Assembly (NCBI RefSeq): GCF_963678635.1
Contig: NC_087065.1
Span: forward strand, 35,707,807 to 35,771,806
DNA: 64,000 nucleotides
Source: Symsagittifera roscoffensis
Lineage: Eukaryota; Xenacoelomorpha; Acoela; Convolutidae
Reading direction: 5' to 3'
The translations under genes were made by a program, and so were the position numbers. Each line of letters starts with the position of its first letter. Position 1 is the first letter of the stretch. Shown here piece by piece: positions 24,061 through 36,000 of the stretch. The notes under the pieces are model-generated. The model had not been told where the DNA came from, did not search any database, and saw only the letters and a list, made by a program, of their open reading frames with translations.

Positions 24061-24845
24061 CCTCATATCTAATTTCTGTTAAGTCAGCAGTGAATTTCAT
24101 TTTGAGTGACGCTCTGAGCATCCCTGGCTTGGAATCACTAATATTTTTGAAACATTGAGAAAAATATTTTGAGGAAAAGAATTTAGGAAAATTTTCAGAA
24201 TATAATTTTCACTAAAATCTTAATTATATAAAATTTGTTTCAGTCAAATTTAAGGCATGCTTAAACAAACCAATTGGAGCTGATTGTTTTTTGAGTTCGG
24301 TAGGTTTACTAATTCCTTTGATAAAGTTTTCGAAATGATCTCAAAAATTTGGAATCTTAAAACGAATGCTGCCCTTTTTCCCCCTAAACGGCATTAAAAT
24401 TAAATGTTTTTGGTTGCCAATTATGAAGGCGTTTTTATCTTGCACGTTTTGATGATTTCTTACAATATTATATAGATTTGCTGGTTACACAGATTGGTTC
24501 TCATGTCTGGCTTGGAACGGGTTGTAAATTTTGTATTGCTTCTTTTTTGAGTAAAGTTTTGCAATTATAGGTATATTAGAAAATCTTTGCTAATCAAAAA
24601 CGACAATAAGGGTTTAGTTAATATAACGTGCTGATTATAAAACTATGTCTAGAAAAGGATACATTTACAAACAATCAACTATACAGAGCGAAAAAATTTG
24701 AACCAAAAAAATTAATTTAAAATTTTTTTTCATTTTGAAAGACAAGTTGGGTCTGAAAATTAGCTTTTGCACGGAGTCTGAAAATGGCGGTATTTAGATT
24801 TTTTTTAAAGTGCCAAAGGCGCCTTAAAAATTTAATTTGTTTCTG
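24061..24845. other. No gene seen
   Basis: AT-rich sequence with no supported feature. Confidence 0.4.
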
Positions 24846-24849
24846 TGCC

Positions 24850-25930
24850 ATATTTGAAAACTAGTCGAATGTTTAAAAAACTAGTGCAATTGCTTAAGCA
24901 CATGTGCAATATTTGAAACATAAGTGCATTAGTTGAACCCGCAATGCAATAATTGAACAAAATTTAGTGTAAAATTTAAAATAATATTGCAAAATTTGAA
25001 ACTAATATTTCAAAGATTGCGCTAGTGTTTCAAAATTTTGCGCTTGTACTTCAAGTTATGCATTATTGTCTCAAATAGTACGTATTGCATTAGTTTAATA
25101 ATCCAAACACTAATACACTATTTGAAACACTACCACAGCATTTTTTGAATTTCTGGGGTAACATTTGAAACAATGGTGAAATGTTCGAAACACTAGTTCA
25201 TTATTTGAAACCCTAATAAAATATGTGACACACTAGTGCATTATTTGAAACATATGCAATAGTTCAAACACCAGTGTACTATTGAAACACCACCGCAGGA
25301 ATACTTGATTTTTTGAAGTAATATTTGAAACATTATTGCAATGTTTGAATTACCAGTGCAATTTTTGAAAACTCAGTGCAATAATTGATTTTCTAGTGTA
25401 ATATTTAAAATTTTTGTGCATCTTCGAATTACTATTTCAATATTTGAAGCACTGTTACAATAATAAAAACTTTAGAAGACGATTAAAAACACTTGCGCAG
25501 CAATTTTTCATGTTTTAGTGTTTTGTTTGAGACAATAGTGCAATGTTTGAAAAGGTATTTTAGTCTTTGAAATTCTAGACCAATATTTAAAAACTAGTGC
25601 AATATTTATAACATTTAAATAACAATACTTGAATTTCTAGTGAGTGTAATATTTGAAACTCTATTGCAACGTTTGAAACTTCATTGCAATAATTGAAACA
25701 CTTTTGCAAAATGTGATTCACAAGTTTTATATTTAAAACTCTAGTGCAATAGTTGGAATTGTTGTGCAATAAATCATTTTCAGTGTAATATTTAAAACGC
25801 TAGTGCAATATTTGAAGCACTAGTGCAATAATTGAAACACTGTAGCACTAACTGAACCTCTAGTGCCAAATTTGAAATAGTTGAGCAAAAATTGAAATTT
25901 TAGCTTAATATTTGAAACAATAGTGAAGTA
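24850..25930. repeat. Degenerate minisatellite, ~24-bp unit
   Basis: More than 30 diverged repeats of a unit like CTAGTGCAATATTTGAAACA. Spacing varies around 20-27 bases, and single-base drift and indels indicate an old array. It is not CRISPR: repeats are imperfect and there are no constant spacers. Confidence 0.85.
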
Positions 25931-26737
25931 TCTTTCCTCGAACAATCAAACAAAAAGGTTTAGAATGTAAAATTTTTCAATGTGTGTTTTGTTCGATTTT
26001 TTTAACATATGTTTCATACAAGATAAGCAAAAGCTAATATGGCATCTTGACATTTGTTCACATCTCGAGACTGTGTTTCTCGATTCGTTTTCGAAACTTC
26101 TCGATGCAATGGTTGAAAAGAAAAAAAATGGTTATTAAAATGTTAAATTTTGCCCATAGATAGTGATATACCTAGTTTTTATCAAAAAAAAAGTAACAAA
26201 AAATTTGAGAAATTAAAATAAAAACAATTGAAATAAGCTCATTATTCGAAGCTTTTATATTAAAAAATTGATAGCAGTTTCTGCTTATTTTTGTACGCCG
26301 ACAAAAAAAGGTGATGTGATGTTGGAACTCTCAAAGAATGAAGTGAAAATTTTTTTACTACTTGCTGGTTTCGTCCGGATCAAAATCTACGAACTTTGTT
26401 CTTTGGGTCTAAGGTACTTACAGTCTGTCATATTTCAAATTGTTCTCTGTTTCAGTTGATGAGTCCAGCAAAAATGTGTTTCTAACGTTTTATTTTCACG
26501 CAAGGAAGGAAATGATTTTATGATCAGAAGGTTTCATTAGGACTTGTTTTGAGTTTTGAAAATTGTTTGGTTGCGTTACTTTTTTCTCCAGTATATTAAA
26601 GAAAATCTCTAACAATGCTTCCATGAATGGCTGCAAAGGAGGCCTTCACAGTAAAATTGTTTGCTGGTTTGTTTTGGTTAATCAAGTAACCTTTTAGTCC
26701 GTTTAATCAGTTAGTGTTGAATCAAATTTCCCATGTA
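25931..26737. other. No gene seen
   Basis: Unique AT-rich DNA. One 63-codon frame at 26268-26459 has no recognisable motif. Confidence 0.35.
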
Positions 26738-27237
26738 CAACTATGGACAAAATAATGCGCAAATTCAGATTTTTACTTTCCAAAATGTCTAATTTCAATG
26801 TCCATTTTGGACATCGTATACTTCGATTTTTACCAAAAGTTTTAGACAGACCTAGAACAAATTATCAGCACTAACCTTTATGAAAGTATCAGTATTTGAT
26901 AAAATTTAGTAAAATTTCCTCACTGAATAACTCAATTTTCCCAGTGAGAATGTTTCATGAACAACTTTTTCTACTCCATTTATTCTAGAACTTGTTCAGT
27001 CCGATGCAAAACTAGGAGCAGATGATGAAATCTGGCATTTCAGCCTGGGGGTTAATTTGATGTCTAAGAAACCAAATTTTGATAGTTTCATAGACGGAGC
27101 TCTCATCATTTGCTCCTTGTACGTGTAAATTTTTTTCTGAACTTCCAAGTAAATATTGTTCAAAATGGACTTGAAAACAAGCATTTTAGAGAGCAAAAAT
27201 TTGGTTTTGCGCTTAAGTTTGTGCACTAGTGTAGTTG
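26738..27237. mobile_element. Mariner-type MITE-like element
   Basis: The left end CAACTATGGACAAAATAATG and the inverted right end CAACTACACTAGTGCACAAA share an aligned inner part: GCGCAAA, then ATTTTTnCTnTCnAAAATG. This gives imperfect terminal inverted repeats of roughly 50 bases. 'GGACAAAATAATG' is a phrase common at Tc1/mariner ends. At 500 bases it has no intact transposase; a lysine-rich minus-strand frame inside is not convincing. Confidence 0.5.
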
Positions 27238-27438
27238 CACAGAAAACTTCAAAAAAGTGTTGTTTTGATCATGAGTGTATCATATTGTGAGTACGAAAAC
27301 TATAATTTTTTCCTTTCATTTAATTTGAGATGCACTTATCATGATCTCAATAGATCTGATTCTTTGAGGTCTTGAGTCTGTTTCATGATTCCAATCTTAT
27401 ATCAATTGATAAATTGACTATATTCACCCAAACCATAG

Positions 27439-27486
27439 GTCGCCTTCAAGTTCTAGTATGCTGAGAATGCAAGAGCAATTTGAAAG
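27439..27486 (+). CDS. Candidate upstream exon of the tandem two-TM gene
   Basis: A 48-base segment bounded by an acceptor (ccatag) and a strong donor (gtatgt). In the frame that joins in phase to the next exon it reads SPSSSSMLRMQEQFE and joins to SFQLTDD. The in-frame Met codons could even serve as starts. Support is splice signals and phase only. The real 5' exon, promoter and start codon are not identified. Confidence 0.4.
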
Positions 27487-27723
27487 GTATGTCTTGTCAA
27501 ACTGTTTTTCAATTATTTTTAATGAAACGGAAGTTTTAACAATTTGCAAATGCGCTTTGAGACCATTGTCTGCTGTTAGATTTAAGTTTTAATTGTTCTG
27601 TTGCATGTAGTATTTGTCGCCTCCTTTTGGTCAAATAATTGCAATTTTTCTGGTTTTATTTTTCTTAAGAAACTTTTTTGATTATCGCTCAAAACAGAGT
27701 CAAATAGTCACAATTTAAAACAA

Positions 27724-28313
27724 GTATAGCCGGTTTCTGTGCAAGTAGCACAGAATGTTCCGACCATATTCATAAAAACTACAAATAAAAGTTCTTCAAA
27801 TAATAAAATTCTTCAAATTAGTGTCGTTTTTGTAAGTGGTGTGGCAGGCAAAACTATACACACGTACAAAATTATAGTAAATTAAGCATAATCGAAAACA
27901 GCTGTCTCCAAAGAAAGAATAACAAACAAAAAATGAAAAAACAACATTTCTTTTTTTAACAATATTTTTTTAAATTCTCTTAAAAAATTTTTCTTGCCAG
28001 GGAGGTGCCAAACATAGCTTTCAAAACTAAATTCCGTTTCTTAAAATCTTTTTTTATAGCTTAAGTGACCAATTTAAAAAGATATCACTTTATTCGGTCG
28101 AAATTAGACGAAAAGCCAAAAATTTCAAACCAGTTTTTCTCAACACTCGGATTTTTTTTGATTTTTTTTTATAACGTGCGAATTACGACTGAAACGGCAG
28201 AAATATGATATATCATCCAGTATGATGATTGTTTGTGTTACCTGATTTTGCGTGAAAAAAACACACCCGAATGCGAAGTTCCTCCCCATTTTCAATCGTC
28301 GGAGCAAAAATCA
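27724..28313 (-). mobile_element. Family B Helentron-like element, copy 1
   Basis: Read on the minus strand it starts near TCCGACGATTG, has a GGGTGTGTTTTT phrase like family A's GGGGTGGGTTTTT, and ends GGTCGGAACATTCTGTGC-TACTT-GCACAGAAACCGGCTA. The 3' hairpin stem is 8 bp and perfectly paired. The order of parts equals family A while most of the sequence differs. Confidence 0.6.
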
Positions 28314-29474
28314 ATTTGTTAGATTCACGTTTGACGTTTTGGGATTTTTTACTATGAACGTGGATTCTGAATAATTTTAGTCGGTTTGAGTTATTGATGG
28401 CTTTGTAGACACACTCCGTATATTATTTGAAGAAATGAGAAAAATCATAAAATAAAAATAACGCGAAAATGTATGAGGTAAATATAAGACACCTTAACCT
28501 TGAAATACTTTAGTCAGTTAGCGGCACTTAGAGGCACTTTTTGTAGTGATAGTGCGTTTGCTTTGAGAGCTTCAGATCATGTTAGCGATTCCCAGTCACA
28601 CCAATGATAGTAAGTTCTAGACGTAAAAATGCCTTTCGCTCAACAAAATAGTTGTCTGGTATGTGGGGAAATGATTAAACAGACTCCTTATACAGACTGC
28701 ACAGCGTTTGATAGATTATGCAGATTTTTTAAAATGATTTTTATCCAACTTGTTCCTGACTAAACCATTTTTACTCAATTGCAAGGTAGTGTTACTTTTT
28801 AATTACGCTATTGAAGATCTTGAAGAGTTGTCTAAAATTTAGCACCGATTTTCGGCTGATTTATTCTTGAGAATTTTGCAGATTTTGTCATGAAAAGTTT
28901 TTGTGAGTCAAACAAATCATAGGTGGAACATAACTTTCAATGTGATACCACAGAATAAGCGATAACTTACTGGGTGTTTTCAACTCGGCAACTAACGCAC
29001 CACAGAACTCTCAGAAATGGGTGACTTGTTTTTTTAGCAGATCAGTCTCGTGAAACCTGATGAAGCATAAAACGTGAAACCTGTGTCTTTTAGCTGACCA
29101 AGTAATATAGCCGACACCTGTTCATTAACAGCTGTGAAAAGGCGCTTAGCCTGGGGTCGAGTTTTTCTAATTCAGTCAATTATCTCATGGAAAGTCAAAA
29201 AGTTAATCGTAATTACCGGCGAACAAGCAATTCTAGCACGCAATACCACTCATGCCGAAAATAAGCGCAGCGAAATGTCAGCACTAGATACCTTTCAATG
29301 CCGCGTTAAAATTTATGGTTTTCTTTTCTGGTTAATTGGTTTGAGTCGGCTAAAAGATCGGTGTGCTAAGAGTTTGGTCGGCTTAAAGCACTAGCCCTTC
29401 ATAAATATCATATTGCCCCGATATCCAGTGGTTTGGTTTCGAATAGGCAACAATTGAAAGAGTACAAAATTAGC
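28314..29474. other. Intron or upstream DNA, no gene seen
   Basis: No motif-bearing frame. An 86-codon frame at 29134-29394 has no recognised domain. If the 27.4-kb exon is real, this is intronic. Confidence 0.35.
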
Positions 29475-29770
29475 CGATTTTAATTTGTTCATGTTCAAAT
29501 TATTTTTTGCGGTTTGACTTCTGATTTTAGTTGAGTTCATTTCCTTAAAAAAGGAAGGCAAACCCAGTTTTAGCGTAATAAAAAGTTTACCCAATGATGC
29601 ACTAAACTCAATTTCGGTTAATTTCATCAAAAGAATGCCAATCATATTTTTTTTTGAAGTTCAATGAGATTTAAGGGTATATATTTTTCTTGAAATTCGA
29701 AAGTTGCTTTTTTTTCAGTAGTTTTTTTATGTTTCCTTGCGTTCATTGACTCTTTTCTGACTTTCTGTAA
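29475..29770 (+). repeat. Family C interspersed repeat, copy 1
   Basis: Shares 'gcggtttgac', 'ttcatttcctt-aaggaaggcaaac', 'ttaatttcatcaaaag' and 'aagttcaatgagatttaagg' with copies at 30.3, 38.7 and 45.2 kb. Non-coding. Confidence 0.5.
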
Positions 29771-29848
29771 TTCTGTGAAAGTTACATTTAAAAAAAAATT
29801 GTTTACGTACGAATCGTGTTTGGAAACGAATGATTGTTTTGTTTTTAG

Positions 29849-30027
29849 TTTCCAGCTGACAGACGATGTGGACGACGGAGGAGATCTGTCAATGCAGGAC
29901 CCGATGAAGCTGCTGGTGCAGCTGAACGAGAAGTACCACAGACAGAAGACACTCTACAAGATGACCAGGGACTACTACTACAAACTGAACCTATTCGTTT
30001 TCTACCTTCCTCTACTCATCGTGCAGG
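29849..30027 (+). CDS. Exon A: module 1 helix and TM1
   Basis: The acceptor is gtttttag and the donor CAGG|gtcagt. An alternative acceptor seven bases downstream (tttccag) would start at LTDD. The exon encodes an acidic leader (DDVDDGGD), the helix MKLLVQLNEKYHRQ and YYYKLNLFVFYLPLLIV, which begins TM1. It ends in phase 1. Confidence 0.85.
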
Positions 30028-33000
30028 GTCAGTTAAATTCAGAGGTGGACAATCTTTTTCGAAAGAATACTGAAAAAACGGCCTTCCTCCTCTCGAAAAA
30101 ATCCTGAATGTTCCCCGGGCCTTAAAAAGTATTGATCAAGTTAAGGTTCTCACTTCAAAAATTGACCATGTAAATATTTTTAACACTAGTGTTTAATGTG
30201 GATCCAAATTTCCGGTCTTGTTAAGAGTCGATGAATGTAGTTTAGAGTCTTGTATAGGTCGGGATGATTTTTTTCGTTTCTTATTTTTTTCAGAAAAAGT
30301 CTTAAAATTTGTTAACGCTCAAATTTTCTTTTTTCGCGGTTTGACGTTTGATTTTTTAAGCTCAGTTAATTTCCTTTGTTAAAAGGAAGGCAAACTCCAC
30401 TATCGAATAGCGAAAGTGTGAAGGTCACAAAAAACTTGATCGACTTCTTTTTTCGAAATTGGAATTTAATAATCGATTTCCCAGCGAAGTAAAAGTTTTA
30501 CCGATTAATCAAGTTTTCTCAAATTGGGTTAATTTTATCAAAAAGTGTCAATCTAAAATTTTTCTAGAAATTCAAAGAGCTTTAAGGAATTATTCCAGAA
30601 ATTCAGAGAGCTTTGAAATTCGAAAGCTTAGATTTTTCAAAAATATATTTCTTTCTGTAACTTGCTTTCAATGCTTCTTTTCAACTGTCATTTGGCTATG
30701 TTTAGTAATTCCGCCCAAATTTTAGAGTCACAGAGATCAATCAGAGATAAGAAAAAGCTAGCAGTGGATTGGTGAAGCTTGAAACAGTTGTAATTGACTA
30801 GATCTAGTATCGTTTTTACTTTCGATTAGGGAGTTTCGGTTTCGGGCAGATTTGACCCAAAATTGTTTAGTTCTGCGCATACAATTGTAGATTTTGATGG
30901 GCTGACTAATCCATCTAATAATCAAATTAACATCATTATACCCCAAACCTTTTTTAGGGAAGATGGTGTTTCTAAGTTTTTTTTCGTGGTGTGGTAATGT
31001 TGGCGGTTTTTGGGAAAACTGAAATTTGGTTAGTTTCAGTGGAGGATGTAGGTATTTCTTGAGGGAGCAAATTTTTGAGCAAAAACAAGTCAAATTGCCG
31101 TTTTTGGTATTAAAAAATAGTTAAAAGTGCTCCCTTTGGTTGGGGAGGGCGTCGAATCCCTGAAAAGGGAAAGGGGGAGTCCGCCCCCTATTTCGCCCCT
31201 GGTTAGTTTATAGCTCCTGGAAGGTTAAATAAAGATGAACTGCATAACATGTTGATATGCTTTCTCATCTGCTTACGATGATATTTGGAAACAATAACAT
31301 CAGGGATTTCGAGTTTTCAGACTAAATCTGTTTTTTTTTTACTGTAGCGAACGTAGATGAGCATCGCAGATTGTTTTTTCGCCCCCGGTCCTACTCAATA
31401 CAGGACTAACCATAGGCGAGGGGGCTGTCATTCTTTTTGCCGCAGCCGTCCCACCTTGAGGAGGTGAATGACACTGGGACCCCTCCAACCATGACCGGTT
31501 CGAACGCACGACCCTCGTAATGAAGGACGCTTGCCTTACTCCACTCGGCTACGGCTGCTCTCGGCCACGGCTGCTCCACGGCCACATAAACTGATTTCAG
31601 AGAGAATCATCAGATAGTCAGAGGCACTAAGAATTTTAAGATATTTAATTTTCATAATGCAACTTCTATCTTCCTATTTTCCTTCGCGGACCTCATTCCT
31701 GACTGAGTTTTTAATCTTCTGACTTATTATTCCTTACCTCCCTATTGCATCAATTTGTAGAAATCATATTATAGAAATCAATCAAATATTTGGTGGTATG
31801 ACGTTTCCAATTAAAACAATAAGGGCAATCAAGATTTGTACGAATCTTTCGTAAGTAGTTACTTGTTGGTGAGCAAAACAAAAACGAGGTGGTTTCGAAC
31901 TGGCAAAGATATACTGTTTACTTTTTGTGAAAGTAAGTTGGACAAATCTTGAATGTTCCTTGACACAGTCAAACTTTGCTGTAAATGCGAAAAGCGTTTG
32001 ACTTTCCGTCTCTACAAGAAGAATATGGAATTTTTTGTCGTCATTTTTACTTTATTATACTGACAAAAAGTTAATGTTTTTTTTTGAATGTCAAATTGAA
32101 GATCCGAATGAGGATTCTTGTCAAGGCTGCATGCGAGTTCAGTGAAAGGTGGGTCGATGAGTTGTCTTTGATAGTCTTGTGACCAACTGGTATCAACGTG
32201 TTTTGATTTTTTTCCAGCTGAGCAATTAAATCTAAACGCGTTCATGTACACGACTGTTGAACTGATGGCTGTGCTCGTGGTTAAATGAAATTATAACTTT
32301 TTTCCATTAATAAGTGTTATTGTTCCGACTTTCGATAAGAAAGTAACGGAATATTTGTGCTCGGGGTGGGTTTTTTTTTCTTCAGACAAATTTCGACTTT
32401 TTAACTAGCCATTTTTGACAGAATCTTTTTTATATCATTCGAAAGCTATTGTTGTCCTGAGCTCAAATTTGAAAAGATTTTTCACCTGTGATCATTTTTT
32501 GTAAGGTTATGGGGGTTTAAAGATTGCCATTTTGGCCAATTTGGGACAATTAACGCGCGATATATATCGCGCTATTAACGCGTGAGCGGAGAGTTAATCC
32601 GTTCATGTTCAAAGAGCAGTTTTTTCAACTCTTCGCTACGTTATTGAACAGCAGCAATTAAATGAACAGGAGAAAGCACTACAAGTTTTCAAAATGGAAG
32701 ATATTGTCGCCGGTGCCATTTTGAACGAGATTTCTTATTCGCAACAGGCTTTGTGTTCGTCGGAGAAAAATAAAATGCAAAATCAGCAATTGGCTAAGAT
32801 GGGTTGCCGCGATTAGCAATAATCTGAAGAGACTGTTTAGTATGGCACGGAACATGAATTAAGCGGAGAGTTAATCCGTCTTAGAAATCGTTCCAAATTG
32901 GTTAAAAGAAGGCTATTTGCCATAATTGGTTTGTTACAAGGAGCGAAATCTATCCTTTTCTACTTTTTATGGCGTGTGGGGGGGATGATTTTTTATAAAA

Positions 33001-36000
33001 AATTTCAAATTTTAGAAATTTTTTTTTCATTTTGTTTTATTTCATTGAATTTTTTAATGTTATTACTGCTCCATAAACCTTAAAAGGCAGTCGGAACATT
33101 CAGGGCTTCGCCCTGATACGAGCAGTCTTGTTAGTTTTTCGTTCAGGCAATGGTCGCCCAAACAAAAGTTTACAAAAAAAATTATAGAATCGAATTGATC
33201 CATGACTTGAGTTTTACAGAAAATAAACCAAATTTCCAGATTTCCAGCGCCAAATTTCCAGTTTTCTATTAACGCGCATATCGCATTCGACTATTTAATA
33301 CGTCTCAGAAGTCATTAAAAATTGACTTGAAGTAAGTTCATTGATATGAAAACTGCGCTACTAAGCTCAAACTGAAATAGAATTATTATTTTTTTCTCAT
33401 TGGCGATAACTTTGAGCTTCGCTTGCATAGTTTCTTTTCGGGTGAACAATTTGATTTCCTGAGAGGGCTGAAATGATTATTAAGTGTCCATTAAGGTAGT
33501 GAAGACACTTATATAGGTCTTGATAATTCTCCTTTTTTAAGGAAAATTTCGTCACGCATTCGATTTTTTTTATATTCAATTCAAATTCGATTGGTAAACG
33601 AAGGGCAATTACGCTCTCCAACTGGCACGTAAGAAGCGGAAATGGCGCGAAAGAACATGAATGGCTTTTAGATTTGTAGGTGTATTTTATTTTTTACAAA
33701 CGCAAAATGGCTAGTATTGTGTAATCTTACCAAGTACTTTTTTCCAAACCAACTCGCCAATGAAAGTGTTCATTATGTTAGCACTTTTCTTGCATAATAA
33801 CTGGCAGTTTGTTTTCCACTATGGCCAATAATTCATTGCTGTAGTAAGCGGCAGTTTCACAGTTCTGTGGGGCAATGGCTCGAATGCTTGGATATCCGAG
33901 GACTCAAGTTCGATTCCCCAGGGAAAGTACTTTTCAAAACTCATGGTTGTTTTTTCTTGTCTTTTTGTTCCGACTTCCGATACGAAAGTAACGGAATATT
34001 TGTGCTCGGGGCGGGTTTTTTCTTCAGACAAATTTCGACTTATTATTTAGCCATTTTTGACGGAATTTTTTATATCATTCGAAAAGTATTGTTGTCCTGA
34101 GCTTAAATTTGAAAAGATATTTTACCTTTGATAATTTTTTGTAAAGTTATGGGGGTTTAAGGATTGCCATTTTGGCCAATTTGGGACAATTAACGCGCGA
34201 TATATTTCGCACTATTAACGCGTAAGCTGAGATTTAATCCGTCTTAGAAATTGTTCCAAATTGGTTGAAAGAAGCTTATTTGCCATAATTGATTTGTTAC
34301 AATAGCGAAATCTATTCTTATGTTTTATATGGCGTGTGGGAGGATGATTTCAAAAAAAATTCAAATTTTAGAATTTTTTTTTTCATTTTATTTTTTAAAT
34401 TTTAATGCCAACGAGTGGTCGATGTTGTATCACGTTTTTTTTTGTGAATTAGTGTTCATCCAAGGTTAGCAACATTTTTGCCTTGTTGAGTTGCCGTAGA
34501 TGGAATCTATCACGTTGAATTTTTTTAAAACTTATCTGTGAGTCTAATAACTTGTTATCAATGATTTTCATTCTCAAAATTTTCTCAATTATGACTTCAT
34601 TAACAAGTTCAAAAACAAATTTTATTCTCTAGAAAAGTTGTTTCTCAGCATTTATTGCTCCGACTTTCGATACGAAAGTAACGGAATATTTGTGCTCGGG
34701 ATGGGTTTTTTTTCTTCAGACAAATTTCGACTTTTTAACTAGCCATTTTTGACGGAATTTTTTGATATCATTCAAAAGCCATTGTTGTCCTGAACTTAAA
34801 TTTGAAAAGATATTTCACCTGTGATCATTTTTCGTAAAGTTATGAGGGTTAAAAGATTGCCATTTTGACTAATTTGGGACAATTAACGCGCGATATAATT
34901 CGCGCTATTAACGCGTAAGCGGAGATTTAATCCGTCTTATAAATCGTTCCAAATTGGTTGAACGAAGCTTATTTGCCATAATTGATTTGTTACAAGGAAC
35001 GAAATCTATCTTTTCGTACTTAATATGGCGTGTGGGGGGATGCTTTTCACAAAAAGTTTCAAATTTTGGAAAAAAAATTTTCATTTTATTTTATTTCATT
35101 TAATTTTTTATGTTATTACTGCTGCTCCATAAAGCTTAAAAGGCAGTCGGAAGCTTCATACGAGCAGTCTTGTTTCATATGGCTTCGCATAACAATTGTG
35201 GCAACTGAATTGAGACTCATATTAATTGTGACTTAGGGATAACACCAATTCTCGGTAAATTTTATCCCGACTTAATTAGGTTATGTTTATTTTAAATTCA
35301 AATATGGTATATTTTAATTAACGTGGGCTATTGTGATTTGGGCTAATTTGGCTGGTATGGGATATACTGGTATGGGATAATTTGGCATAAGATATTTTGG
35401 CTGTGGATACTTTTTTCCGGTCAGCAGCTTCTAAAGCTTAAAAGAATAATAAGACTCTATCAAAAAAATTCAACAAGACTGCTCGTATCAGGGCGAAGCC
35501 CTGAATGTTCCGACTGCCTTTTAAGGTTTATGGAGCAATAATAACATTTAAAAAACTAAATGTAATGATCAAAATGAAAAAAAAAGTTTCTGAAATTTGA
35601 AATTTTATACGAAAATAATCCCCCCACACGCCATTTAAAGTACAAAAGGATAGATTTCGCTCCTAGTAACAAATCAATTATGGCAAGTAAACTTCTTTCA
35701 ACCAATTTGGAACGATTAACGCGCGTTAATTGTCCCAAATTGGCCAAAATGGCAATCTTTAAACCCCTATAATTTTACTATAAATGATTACAGGTGAAAT
35801 ATGTTAAATAAGTTTTTAAATTTAAGCTCAAGACAGCAATCGTTTTTGAAAATTCTTTTTTTAAAATTCCGTCAAAAATGGCTAGTTAAAAAGTCGAAAT
35901 TTGTCTAAAGAAAAAAAACCCACCCCGAGCACAAATATTCCGTTACTTTCGTATCGAAAGTCGGAACGAAAACTTGGTTGACACTAAAAGATGACAAAAT

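Noticed and set aside
24850-25930. CRISPR-like array
   Set aside because: Repeats are diverged and irregularly spaced with no constant spacers, and the DNA is eukaryotic.
29134-29394. 86-codon plus-strand frame as an additional exon
   Set aside because: No motif, no fitting splice phase with exon A, and base composition like the surrounding non-coding DNA.
31497-31560. A functional tRNA gene
   Set aside because: A and B boxes are present, but acceptor-stem pairing and a standard anticodon arm are not evident and the sequence continues into a SINE-like body.
33870-33925. tRNA gene inside family D
   Set aside because: The B box fits but the A box does not. It is present in both repeat copies and is better read as tRNA-derived repeat sequence.
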